64,000 nucleotides of DNA, taken from positions 1-64,000 of the forward strand of contig JADBXR010000011.1 in NCBI GenBank assembly GCA_020403425.1, read 5' to 3'. A program made the translations under genes and the position numbers. Below the pieces are notes generated by a model. That model saw only the letters and a program-made list of their open reading frames with translations, searched no databases and was not told the DNA's origin. Below, piece after piece: positions 17,520 to 26,200 of this stretch (position 1 is its first letter; every line of letters begins with the position of its first letter). Source of the stretch: Chitinophagaceae bacterium. Lineage in GTDB: Bacteria > Bacteroidota > Bacteroidia > Chitinophagales > Chitinophagaceae.

Positions 17520-18968
17520 ATGAATATTACCACCGCGCATTTACCATTATTCTGCAAGACCCTCGAAGATGCCATCACGGATCAAAAGACCTGGATAGGG
17601 TTTGATAACAGGATCGAACAGCTGTCAGCTTATGATCTGCACTTTTTTACTTCGGCCCAGCTGGCCGCAGATTTTCAATTGTTCAATCATTCTCAAGGCA
17701 GGGAAGTGACATTACTTCCAGTGGAAGCGTTGTTGGTGTATGTACAGGATACGACGCGTAATCTTTTAAAAGAGGGCAAACAGTTTTCCCAATTAGAGAT
17801 CGATGACGTGACCATACTTGGATTTTATGCAGACAAGAAAATGGACGAGCGTATTGTGGATCTGCAGGAACTGATGGACGAGTTTGACTGGAAGGAAGTG
17901 TTATACGATCCGCTGGAAGCAAATGTGCAGGCAGAAAGCTTTGAAGATATCCTTTCATTTAACAAGCTGGAATACCTGGTGGAGCAGTTATCAGTGCTCT
18001 CACAGTCAGGTCAGAGGGGGATGGCGGCAGTGGTGGAACTAACCGTGCGACACTGGTCAGGAATGCCGATGGAGGCCCAAATCGCCGAGGTACTCGGTGG
18101 TAAATATGCCCAACCCAATAGGGAGCTATTTTTTCATCATAAAAATGAGGTTATGAACACAGAAAATTTGGATTACCTCCAGAATCAATTAAAATTTTTA
18201 GGTTTTGGAGATGGATTGAACACACAACTGGAAAAGAATCTGAAAGAGGGGTTACCTGATTTCCAATTACAGGCATCCCACCAGTTTGGCAAGGACCAGA
18301 TGGAGGCGACGCTGTATTTTAAAAGGTCTGAGAGAGAGGGACAGGAAATGTACTTCTTCAACAAGTACGATGCAACCCTTACACAGGGTGACCGCAACCT
18401 GAGCCAGACCTTTTACATCAACAACAAGGGGCAGAGCATCACTTTCAAAGAGTCCTGCAACCTGCTGAATGGTCGAGCGGTTTTCAAGGAGCTGGCACCG
18501 AAGGAGGGTGAAAAATACAAGGCCTGGGTGAAGCTGGATACTTCTGAGCGGGACCCGAATGGCAATGCCAAGGTGAAACATTTCCATGAAAATTTCGGGT
18601 ACGATGTAAAGGAAGCATTGGCGCGTCTGCCTTTGAAGGAACTGAGCGATCCTGATAAAGTGCAATCATTGGTGGCCTCGCTGGAAAAGGGGAACCTGGC
18701 CAGTGTGACCTTACTGAAGGATGGCGCAGAGAAACCCGTTCAGATTACGACGGATCCCCAGTACAAGACCCTTAAAATGTATGACATGGAGGGAAAAAAG
18801 TTGTATGTGCCTGCTGAAAAACAAGATCAACGCTACGGTCAGGCACCTGGTGAAGAAAAGCGCGTTGAAAATGGTTTGCAGGCTAGCGTTGGCGATGAAC
18901 TGGGTACTAAAAAAGTGGATCTACTCCCGGTCAATGAAGTAAGAGAGGGTATGGGGCAGAAAATCTAA
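17520..18968 (+). CDS. ICE cargo-type protein, unknown function
   Basis: 482-residue soluble protein without signal peptide. Its central segment (about 205-400) contains NTENLDYLQNQLKFLGFG, YFFNKYDATL and the blocks HFHENFGYD and EALARLPLKEL. The pattern is common to long uncharacterised proteins carried by Bacteroidota ICEs and plasmids (DUF3945/DUF4099-related context). The lysine- and glutamate-rich C-terminus (about 400-482) resembles a low-complexity DNA- or protein-binding tail. It lies 3 bp after traN and 12 bp before the next gene, so it is cotranscribed with the transfer operon. The function is unknown. Confidence 0.65.
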   Translation: MNITTAHLPLFCKTLEDAITDQKTWIGFDNRIEQLSAYDLHFFTSAQLAADFQLFNHSQGREVTLLPVEALLVYVQDTTRNLLKEGKQFSQLEIDDVTILGFYADKKMDERIVDLQELMDEFDWKEVLYDPLEANVQAESFEDILSFNKLEYLVEQLSVLSQSGQRGMAAVVELTVRHWSGMPMEAQIAEVLGGKYAQPNRELFFHHKNEVMNTENLDYLQNQLKFLGFGDGLNTQLEKNLKEGLPDFQLQASHQFGKDQMEATLYFKRSEREGQEMYFFNKYDATLTQGDRNLSQTFYINNKGQSITFKESCNLLNGRAVFKELAPKEGEKYKAWVKLDTSERDPNGNAKVKHFHENFGYDVKEALARLPLKELSDPDKVQSLVASLEKGNLASVTLLKDGAEKPVQITTDPQYKTLKMYDMEGKKLYVPAEKQDQRYGQAPGEEKRVENGLQASVGDELGTKKVDLLPVNEVREGMGQKI

Positions 18969-18980
18969 ACCTGCGAGAAT

Positions 18981-19646
18981 ATGAATAAGATGAACCTGGA
19001 AGCGATCAAAGCCCGGCTGATTTCGCTGGGCTTTGATCATGAAGTGGAAGAAAAACTGATGACGGAAATATGTTTCAGTCCTTCGGTTTTCGACGTTCGT
19101 TTTGTCCGTCCGTCTGGACAGGATGAAGGCAGTTTCCTGGTCCATATAGAGCGGGGCACTTCCGGCGAATATGCTGTAGTGCATTATACCGCTTCCTTAC
19201 GTAAAGGGATTGTTTTGACTCCCGCCTCGCAGGTGATGGCAGAGCGGCTGGGGAAGATCGACTGGAAGCTGATTGTGTCTTATCGCACGGCTGCTACTGA
19301 TAGTATTGATCTCTCCATTTTGAAGGAAGCGTATGCTGTTTTGGTGGAAGCGGCGAAAATGACGGAGTATCCGCTTATTCTGTATAAATACTGGGCAGGG
19401 ACTACACTGGAAGCACTGGTGCCCGGGATCGCTTCGTTGAAAAGTAAGTATGAACTGTCGCAGCGGTTTTATGTTTCTGAGGAGCATACGGCGATCAGGT
19501 CCGATGAGGCGATACGTTTCTTACAGAACCGTTGGACGGAACGGCAGATGCAGCAGGGGAGGTTGCAGCGCAGGCAGGCGGAAGGTGGTCAAAATCAATC
19601 CGCTTCTGTAAAAGGCAATAAACGCAAACCAGTACGAAAAAAATAG
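18981..19646 (+). CDS. Unknown ICE protein with basic C-terminal tail
   Basis: 221 residues, soluble, no signal peptide. The opening MNLEAIKARLISLGFDHEVEEKL echoes the NTENLDYLQNQLKFLGFGDGL segment of the preceding protein, which suggests a shared module of about 25 residues. The last 40 residues are strongly basic and glutamine-rich (RLQRRQAEGGQ, then GNKRKPVRKK), a likely nucleic-acid-binding tail. It is in line with the transfer operon. No family is recognised. Confidence 0.6.
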   Translation: MNKMNLEAIKARLISLGFDHEVEEKLMTEICFSPSVFDVRFVRPSGQDEGSFLVHIERGTSGEYAVVHYTASLRKGIVLTPASQVMAERLGKIDWKLIVSYRTAATDSIDLSILKEAYAVLVEAAKMTEYPLILYKYWAGTTLEALVPGIASLKSKYELSQRFYVSEEHTAIRSDEAIRFLQNRWTERQMQQGRLQRRQAEGGQNQSASVKGNKRKPVRKK

Positions 19647-19652
19647 AGTTCC

Positions 19653-19937
19653 ATGGATGCGTTTGAATGGCTGACGGAATTTTATGCAACTATCGCGGAG
19701 GATTCGCGCATTACGGCTACGCATATCAGTCTTTATATCGCGATCTACTTCGCATGGGAAAGTATGGGCTGTAAAGTTTACCTGGAAATTGATCGCGGGA
19801 ACATTATGCAGCTGGCAAAGATCAGTTCACCGGTCACTTACCATAAGTGTATGCATGAACTGCATGATTTCGGGTATATACAATATGTGCCGTTCAGTGG
19901 AAGGAAAAAGAGTATGGCAAAACTGAGAAAGCTGTAA
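19653..19937 (+). CDS. Small winged-helix protein
   Basis: 94 residues. The region 45-85 contains KISSPVTYHKCMHELHDFGYI, which reads as recognition helix and wing of a winged-helix DNA-binding fold. Closely similar small proteins occur in Bacteroidota mobile elements. A paralogue with the matching block KVRSRTTYHKCIRALCMLGLI follows at 20206-20499. It is probably a regulator or replication-accessory factor of the ICE. Spacing to neighbours is 3-6 bp. Confidence 0.6.
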   Translation: MDAFEWLTEFYATIAEDSRITATHISLYIAIYFAWESMGCKVYLEIDRGNIMQLAKISSPVTYHKCMHELHDFGYIQYVPFSGRKKSMAKLRKL

Positions 19938-19940
19938 AAG

Positions 19941-20222
19941 ATGATTACGGAAATCCTGACAAAAGAAGACCTGCAGATTTTTCGGGTTGAATTACTGGCC
20001 GAATTGACCGAATTGGTGACCCGGCTAAAAAGCGACATAAAACAGCCCCTCTTACCAGAGGGATTAAGAACGGAGCAGGCTTGCCAGTTGCTGGATTGTT
20101 CAAATGGAAAACTATTATCATTGAGGTCATCCGGGAAAATCAGGTGCCGCAAGGTGGGTGGTACTTTATATTATAACCAGGAAGACATCCGTAAATTATT
20201 GAAGCATGGAACGCGGGCCTGA
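19941..20222 (+). CDS. Excisionase-type helix-turn-helix protein
   Basis: 93 residues. The C-terminal half (about 43-90) is a MerR/HTH_17 excisionase domain: LRTEQACQLLDCSNGKLLSLRSSGKIRCRKVG followed by YYNQEDIRKLL. The N-terminus (1-35) is a leucine-rich helix that may dimerise. Such proteins usually control excision of integrative elements by bending DNA at att sites or regulating excision genes. It overlaps the next gene by 17 bp. The only integrase nearby is the pseudogene at 21839-23053. Confidence 0.75.
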   Translation: MITEILTKEDLQIFRVELLAELTELVTRLKSDIKQPLLPEGLRTEQACQLLDCSNGKLLSLRSSGKIRCRKVGGTLYYNQEDIRKLLKHGTRA

Positions 20223-20499
20223 AAGCCTTTTAATACGGGTAATGGAGCGCTCGGTTTATGAGGATTCGATTGGGATGCCTGAGATCTGTGTGTATTCTGT
20301 TTTGTTTCAGTTGTGGATCGGTGGTGGGTTTGATAATCCGGTAAAGGTTAGCAGGAGTAAGGTTATGAGATTGTCTAAGGTGCGGAGTAGGACTACTTAT
20401 CATAAGTGTATCCGGGCTTTGTGTATGTTGGGACTAATTGATTATTATCCTTCATACCATCCAGACGGGAGTTTGGTTTTTATGCGAGAGATTCTATAA
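20206..20499 (+). CDS. Small winged-helix protein, paralogue
   Basis: 97 residues, paralogous to the protein at 19653-19937: both have an N-terminal helical part, SRSKVMRLSKVRSRTTYHKC as recognition-helix region, and a short C-terminal wing. The start overlaps the excisionase-like gene by 17 bp. The ending (YHPDGSLVFMREIL) is typical of this small family in Bacteroidota mobile elements. Two copies flanking an excisionase-type gene suggest a local regulatory cassette closing the ICE. Confidence 0.6.
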   Translation: MERGPESLLIRVMERSVYEDSIGMPEICVYSVLFQLWIGGGFDNPVKVSRSKVMRLSKVRSRTTYHKCIRALCMLGLIDYYPSYHPDGSLVFMREIL

Positions 20500-20604
20500 A
20501 GCACCTGGAGATCCTAAAATCAGGGATATTCTTTAAAAACCTGCTAAAAAACGCCTATTCCAGCCTGAATAAACCCACTAAACCAGTAATTATGCAAAAA
20601 ATAG

Positions 20605-20612
20605 TAAATTTG
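20605..20612 (+). promoter_or_regulatory. Possible TAnnTTTG element for the MntA-HepT pair
   Basis: TAAATTTG matches the Bacteroidota -7 consensus and ends 3 nt before an in-frame ATG at 20616, which would give a leaderless mRNA. No clear TTG lies 19-21 nt upstream, so support is partial. Confidence 0.3.
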
Positions 20613-20615
20613 GGA

Positions 20616-20942
20616 ATGGACCAGATGGCCTCTCATAAAGTCAATTCACGCGAAGAAGTCGAACGATTAATCAGTTCGAATGCGGAAAAAATACGCTCAT
20701 TCGGGATTGAGGGAATAAGCCTATTTGGTTCTTTTCAGAGAAATACAGAAATCCGTGGTGAAAGCGATATCGATTTAGTTGTTGAATTTTCACCTGGTCG
20801 CAAAAACTATAACAACTTCGCTGACCTCGCATTTTATCTTGAAACACTGCTTGGGAGAGAAGTAGATTTGCTTACCCGGGAATCACTTAGATCCGCAACC
20901 GGGAAGATTATTTCTGATTCTGCTGTTAGAATCGCAATTTAA
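20616..20942 (+). CDS. mntA: MntA-type nucleotidyltransferase antitoxin
   Basis: 108 residues, minimal nucleotidyltransferase fold. The active-site signature is LFGSF followed after 11 residues by SDIDLVVEF, the GS-x-DxD arrangement of MNT antitoxins. In the MntA-HepT system MntA neutralises HepT by AMPylating its tyrosine. The start is uncertain: ATGs at 20592, 20616 and 20625 are all in frame. 20616 is chosen because a TAnnTTTG element overlaps the earlier one. It is 22 bp upstream of hepT on the same strand. Confidence 0.85.
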   Translation: MDQMASHKVNSREEVERLISSNAEKIRSFGIEGISLFGSFQRNTEIRGESDIDLVVEFSPGRKNYNNFADLAFYLETLLGREVDLLTRESLRSATGKIISDSAVRIAI

Positions 20943-20964
20943 TCCCTTTACTATAATAATATAG

Positions 20965-21360
20965 ATGATCCAGACTGATCAAGAAAGAGTACTGTATATT
21001 CTCAAGGAGATTGCCAACATGGAACTGATCATTGCAGGAAAAACGAAAGTTGATCTTGAAAACGATCTTACTCTTGAACGCGCAGTATCGATGACCCTTC
21101 AACTTATCGGTGAGAAAATCGGTAAGATTTCTGATGAATTTCAGGAGGAGCATAACGAAATTGAGTGGCATCGTATCAAAGGGCTCCGAAACCGAATTTC
21201 GCATGATTATGATAGTCTTGATTTCGAAATAATTTTCACTGCAGCAACCGAGAGTCTTCAGGAATTGAAAGCACAGCTAGTAGTTATTGATTTATCGAAA
21301 TATGTTAATCTCCTTCTTCTTAGAAATGAAAATGATCAATCAAGCGGTAAGAAACTGTAG
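20965..21360 (+). CDS. hepT: HepT-type HEPN RNase toxin
   Basis: 131-residue HEPN-domain protein (DUF86). The catalytic RNase motif RX4HXY is intact: Arg75, His80, Tyr82 in GLRNRISHDYDSLD. Tyr82 is the residue AMPylated by the MntA partner in characterised systems. The toxin cleaves RNA and arrests growth. The pair sits at the end of the ICE, where such modules often stabilise an integrated element or defend against phage. Confidence 0.88.
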   Translation: MIQTDQERVLYILKEIANMELIIAGKTKVDLENDLTLERAVSMTLQLIGEKIGKISDEFQEEHNEIEWHRIKGLRNRISHDYDSLDFEIIFTAATESLQELKAQLVVIDLSKYVNLLLLRNENDQSSGKKL

Positions 21361-21454
21361 TGTGGTTAAGTAGTTCTAATTGATCAATAAGTAGAGGGTA
21401 TAAATATTACTTTTTTAAATTCTTCTGTTTCCTGAATTGGCTAATTTGACTTTC

Positions 21455-21502
21455 ACCAAGATAAGGTCAAAAACATATTAAGTGACACCGATTTGCGTGA
21501 CC
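21455..21502. other. Degenerate att-like motif
   Basis: ACCAAG (21455-21460) followed by GTGACACCGATTTGCGTGACC (21482-21502). It resembles the ACCAAGGCAG plus GGTGACAC...GGTGACAC arrangement at 32.2 and 59.9 kb. The match is partial, so homology is plausible but not proven. Confidence 0.3.
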
Positions 21503-21574
21503 TGTGATGGATAGAAAATTATAGACATATTGAATTTGGCTTCTGTCCTTTTTCTAAAGAAATGTTAAAGTTGT

Positions 21575-21610
21575 AAACCCTTGTACACGGATAATTTACA
21601 AGGGTTTTTT
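21575..21610. terminator. Bidirectional terminator
   Basis: A perfect 10-bp stem, AAACCCTTGT (21575-21584) with ACAAGGGTTT (21598-21607), loop of 13 nt, followed by a T-run to 21610. The reverse strand also has T after the stem. It probably ends hepT transcription, and on the minus strand it follows the repeat module, as hairpins do in the other two copies. Confidence 0.75.
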
Positions 21611-21614
21611 GATG

Positions 21615-21690
21615 TGTTTTCAGAGAGACAAAAGGATTCGAACCTAAGCTGATTTTCAAATACTTATACCTCGTACAAAGAAAATAACCA
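21615..21690 (-). repeat. Non-coding module copy D, tRNA-like 3' half
   Basis: Read on the minus strand this contains TTTGTACGAGG, GTATTTGAAAATCAG, GGTTCGAATCC (21634-21644) and GTCTCTCTG, then a hairpin. GAGGTATAAGTATTTGAAAA aligns closely with GAGTTATAAGTTTTTGAAAA at 32.2 kb. GGTTCGAATCC is the canonical tRNA T-loop sequence, and TTTGAAAATC resembles an anticodon loop, so the module may derive from the 3' half of a tRNA used as an integration site. No complete tRNA folds here. Confidence 0.45.
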
Positions 21691-21838
21691 GTCTCAATCC
21701 TGGTTTGAAAGAGCGTCTTTCGGGAGTTAGATTCTGACTTATTTAATCACAGTTTTTTTCGTCAAACTTTTGTCTTGGTAATGCTTGTTAAGGATCCATG
21801 CTGATACCCTAATTTATTACAATTAAAATTCTCTTGTA

Positions 21839-23053
21839 TGATTGGAAAATCATTTAAAGTACTTTTTAATAAAAAAAATCTAAGAATTACAAAGGTGGAA
21901 CTGTTCCGATCTATATGCGCATAACGGTGGACGGTGTAAGGATTGAAATCCTTACATCGCTGAAATGCCAACCTGAAAATTTGTTAAGGAATGCGGAATG
22001 CTCCGGTGGCAGAAGTGCTATTGGAAAGGATTGAACAATCACCTGTCTGCGTTGCGTCAAAAAGTATTCAATATCGGACGATACCTGATTGAACTTGACA
22101 AAGCAGTTACTGTAAAATCGATAAGGCAGTATCTGACAGGCTAGGAAGAAAAGCCAAGCATGATACTTGAAATATTTCAACAACATAACGACCGAATGGA
22201 AGCCCTGGTAGGAACATAGTTTGCTACAGGAACTCTGGAAAGATATAAGGCTTCACTCGAATACACTCGCTCCTTTATAAAATGGAAATATTCAAAAATC
22301 GATTACCCTGTTAACGGGATCGATTTTGAATGTGTAAAGGACTATGAGTTTTGGCTGAAGGCCGTACGGAAATGTGTCCACAATACGACATTAAAATACC
22401 TAAGCAACTTCAGGAAAATAATACGTTATTGTATCCGCGCCGGCTGGCTGCAAAAAGATCCATTTTTCAGACATATAATCAGAAGGAAAAATATTCCCGT
22501 TACTCCACTAAGCATGATTGAGTTAGAGGTATTGAGAAGCACCCATTTCGAAAGCGAAAGATTTATTCATGTAAGATATATTTTTATTTTCTGCTGTTAT
22601 ACCGGCTTATCATACGCAGATGTATATGCGTTGAAGCAATCAGACGTTTCAATCGGTATCGATAAAAGAAGGTGGATTTTTATTAACAGGGAGAAAACAG
22701 AAACCGGGTTACGCATACTACTCCTTCCTGATGCACTAAATATCCTCGACCGCTATGCTGATTACTACAAATGCATTTTTTCCAACAGGCTTTTACCGGT
22801 GTTGTCAAACCAGAAGATGAATTTATACCTTGGAGAAATTTCAAGCATCTGTAATATGCGAAGAAAGATTACCGTGCACATTGCCCGGCATACGTTTGCA
22901 ACTACCATCACTTTGAACAATGGTGTGCCGATTGAAACTGTAAGTAAGCTATTAGGGCATAGTTATTTGAAAGCGACTCAGCATTATGCAAAGTTGCAGG
23001 GTGAGAAAATTGGATTTGATATGGGTCGCTTATCGAAGATTATTAGTAGTTAG
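21839..23053 (+). pseudogene. Tyrosine recombinase (ICE integrase), degraded
   Basis: Site-specific integrase of the Bacteroidota phage_int_SAM_5 type, broken by several lesions. The N-terminal arm-binding domain starts at 21839 (MIGKSFKVLFN) and shifts frame near 21890 into GGTVPIYMRITVDGVRIE. A further shift lies near 22030. In-frame TAG stops occur at 22142-22144 and 22217-22219. The core-binding domain (FATGTLERYKASLEYTRSF) and catalytic domain are open from 22220 to 23053. The catalytic residues HIARH, LLGHS and HYAKL (final Tyr) are present. The first Arg is replaced by Ser in TGLSYADV, as in IntDOT. The protein cannot be made in full, so an element it served is probably fixed. Confidence 0.85.
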
Positions 23054-23214
23054 GGTTTCCATGGGCGATATTAGTGGTGTCGGTAATTTTATTTAATAGG
23101 CATAGTAATTCAGATTTTTGAGTATTTCCGGTTGTTCTTTTATTCACCATAGGTAACGGTACAGGATGCCAGTATTTATCGTGGAAGTATTCTGACCTAA
23201 ATACTTATCCACTC

Positions 23215-26200
23215 TCAACCCTGTACAGCTCCCGGCTTGAGGTATATGCGGATCACATCTTTGTTCGTATCCTGTTTCGCTGTCACCAACCCACGCATCT
23301 CAAGCAATTTGGCGAATTCGATGTTTTTACTTTTTGCTTCGAGTTTAGTTTGCACATTGAGAAGAACCTCATTATAAGGCTCCGGCAACAATGCCACCAT
23401 TTCTTTGATCGACTCAATCGTCGCAAAAGGCAATTGAGTGATCACGATGTTCAGTTTTCGTCGCTCATCCGATTCATGTCCAACAATGGTCTTGACCAAT
23501 GGCATATCAAAAGCCTGCCTGTATTCCAGGATGAGATCGCCGACCGAAAGCCGAAGAGCAGCGCTCTCTTCAATCATTGACAGCTTGCCCCGTTGCAGCA
23601 AACGCATTTTTAAGGGCATTGTTATTTCATGACTTCGTAACAGCAGCGCGTAATCTGTTGACGTTAATGTTACATCCGGGAAATGATCCAGGAACTGCTC
23701 TGTTGCTGTCTCCAGCAGCTGCAGGTGCAAAGGCTCTTCGAGTGATCGCAATTCCGCAATGATGTGCTCATTGGGTGGTAATTTACGCGTATTGATCAGA
23801 AACAGTATTTTTTCTTTACTCAACCCGTTCAGGTGGGCTTCAGGAAATTCATATCCCATCGCAGCAACCAAAGTTTTATATATCCCATCGCTCAAGCCCT
23901 GCTGACTAACGATGTGATCAGCCAGCGTACTTTTGCTTTCTTTTACATTTTCTACCTCATCCTCCTGCTCCTGTAGTTGTTCTTGTGCGATCGCTTTGGC
24001 GTTGTTGGGATCATTCAAAAACTGGAGCAAGGGCTCATCAATTTTTACTTCACAAAAAAGACCTGTCATCACGTTTTCCCAGTTGGGTTTTACCTTATTG
24101 TTCTTGAGCGCAATATTCCAAAAAAGCTTGGGTACATTATCCAGTTTATGAAAAACATAGTCTTGTTTTTTGAACATTCGCTCCCGGTTATCCATGCTGA
24201 TTTTATCATTCGCCAAAAAGGATTGAATCTCTTTGCTGTCTGCTGCCGTATTATCATCCATCTTCAGAAAAACCCGCTCGGCATAAGTATCATAGTTTTT
24301 CTTCACCTTGCTCAATAGTGTTTCGGAAGTAGTGTCGTGTACAGCCGTATAGTTGCGGCTTTCAATTGTTTTAGACCATTTTTCTTGGGTAATACTTTCG
24401 GGCCGGTGCTTTGTCAGGATGAGCCTTACCATCGAAGGCGTTAGCGCAAATAAGCTCTGTTCAACAATATGATCAAACAATGGTGCAGCTGGTCCAGGTA
24501 CTTCAAGATCTTCAAATTGAATGTTCAGGGAACTCATAACTGATTTGATACGCTGGTGGAATTTGGGATCCTGGTAGGTAACCAGGAAAGATTTGTCTGC
24601 AAGGATTTGAGCGCCTAGGCTCTTTTTTTGATTCAGCGCTGGCAGATTAGATACCGGAACGTACCGGATGATCGCGTCACAATAAGCTTGTCTTTTCTCT
24701 GCCGAAACCTCAGGGTTGTCTACGATAAAATCAACAAAGCCAGGCCAATTCGCTGCCAACAATTTGATGAATTGACTGGTCAATTGACTGCGGGTGAAAT
24801 ACGCATCCAGGAATACAAAACTGGATTCACTGTCATCCTGCAACCGTTTATTGATTGCTTGTAGCTCATCGGTATATCGGTACTGGTATTGTAGGAGATG
24901 ATCTAGCAAATGATAATTCATCACCTCGGGATTGCCGTATTCTTTGAGGCTGATCCTACTGGCTACTTCATCTACGTTGGTCAGCGCGTAATCAGCCGGT
25001 AATGGCTCCTGGTTTTTCACGCTCAGGACAAAATCGCGGTCCTGATAGGTCAGACTTCCTTCGTAGAAATAAGAAATGTATTCGCGGTATTCTTCGTTGA
25101 GAAGGCCATTGCGTAACAGATAGGTCAGCAACTTTTTCTTTCGCAAATCCTCGCTGAAAATGCCTACACCTGTGGTTTCACTCAGTTCCGCAAGTGTATT
25201 TGCCTTGATGTTAGAGATCTCCTTGCGGAGTTCAGTAATTTGTTGTTGCAATCCCGCAACATATTTGTCACGTTTCTCAAGCACCTGGTTTTCCCGTTGC
25301 TGATAAGTTTGGTTGGGGTCAACTTCCCTTTCGGCTTTTTTAAAATCGATATCCTGCCAATTGTAATTGATATTTTGCTTCGCCTCAGAATTTTTGATCT
25401 TTTCAAAATTCTCATCTGATAAAAGTTCGTTGATGGCCATCGGTCTCCCGTCTACTTTGATATTCTCATTTTGACTTTTCTGCTTAACATGGTAAACATA
25501 CAGCAACCTGAGTTCTGCCACGGATCGCATCGGCTCCTTGTTGGCATCAAGGATTAATTTTTCCAATCCCTTGATCCTATCCTCGAATTGATCTTGCAGA
25601 GATTTTATATGTTCTTGCTTATCCTGGAATGCCTGGTAAACCAGTCCTTTGTTCATATTTAACTCCGCGTAGTCGACCGGCTCCACGTTTTTGTAGACGA
25701 CCATCGAAAAGATGTAATCTGGAGTAAGTTTGCCGTCTAATATCTTTTTGTATAAGATGTATTCATTGACGATGTTCTTCAGCATGCGCATGTCGTCTAC
25801 ATAAAGCATGATCGCTTTGAGCACATCGTCCGATAACTCTTTGCGCAATCCCGCCTTATCCAGTTTCTCAAACAACCGATCCACTGAATTATTCGAATTG
25901 ATCACCGGGATGACAGGCACAATGAATTCAAAGAATTTGGCACGGTTATGTGTTAGGAACATTTCGTCCTTGATCGCGTAGATGAAAACAATTCTTCTGC
26001 CGATCTGGTTGCTGTTGTTGAGCAGGCTGTTCAGTTCGCGTAGGCGCGTAAAGATCGCCGTGTCATTAAATCGATCTAGGTCCTCTATCACCACCACATC
26101 GTAGCGATTCACTTCAAAAAAGTAGAGTATCTCGTCCAGGTATTCATTGAGGATAGAAGCTTTGCCTAATTCGCCAATCTCAATATCGCCCTTGACAAAA

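Larger units (their letters stand above)
21361..21838. other. Non-coding stretch at the ICE end: att-like motifs, terminator, repeat copy
   Basis: 478 bp without a gene. It holds a degenerate GTGACAC/GTGACC motif (21482-21502) preceded by ACCAAG (21455-21460). A strong bidirectional terminator is at 21575-21610. A minus-strand copy of the non-coding module also seen at 32.2 and 59.9 kb lies at about 21615-21690. The rest is AT-rich sequence leading to the integrase pseudogene. The combination looks like a former integration junction. Confidence 0.5.

Noticed and set aside
21620..21700. Complete functional tRNA gene on the minus strand
   Set aside because: A T-loop, an anticodon-like loop and a 5-bp GAGAC/GTCTC closure exist, but there is no D-arm and the T-stem is mismatched.
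22514..23053. Intact 179-residue integrase
   Set aside because: The frame is open upstream to 22220 and homologous to the rest of an integrase; this is the tail of a broken gene.
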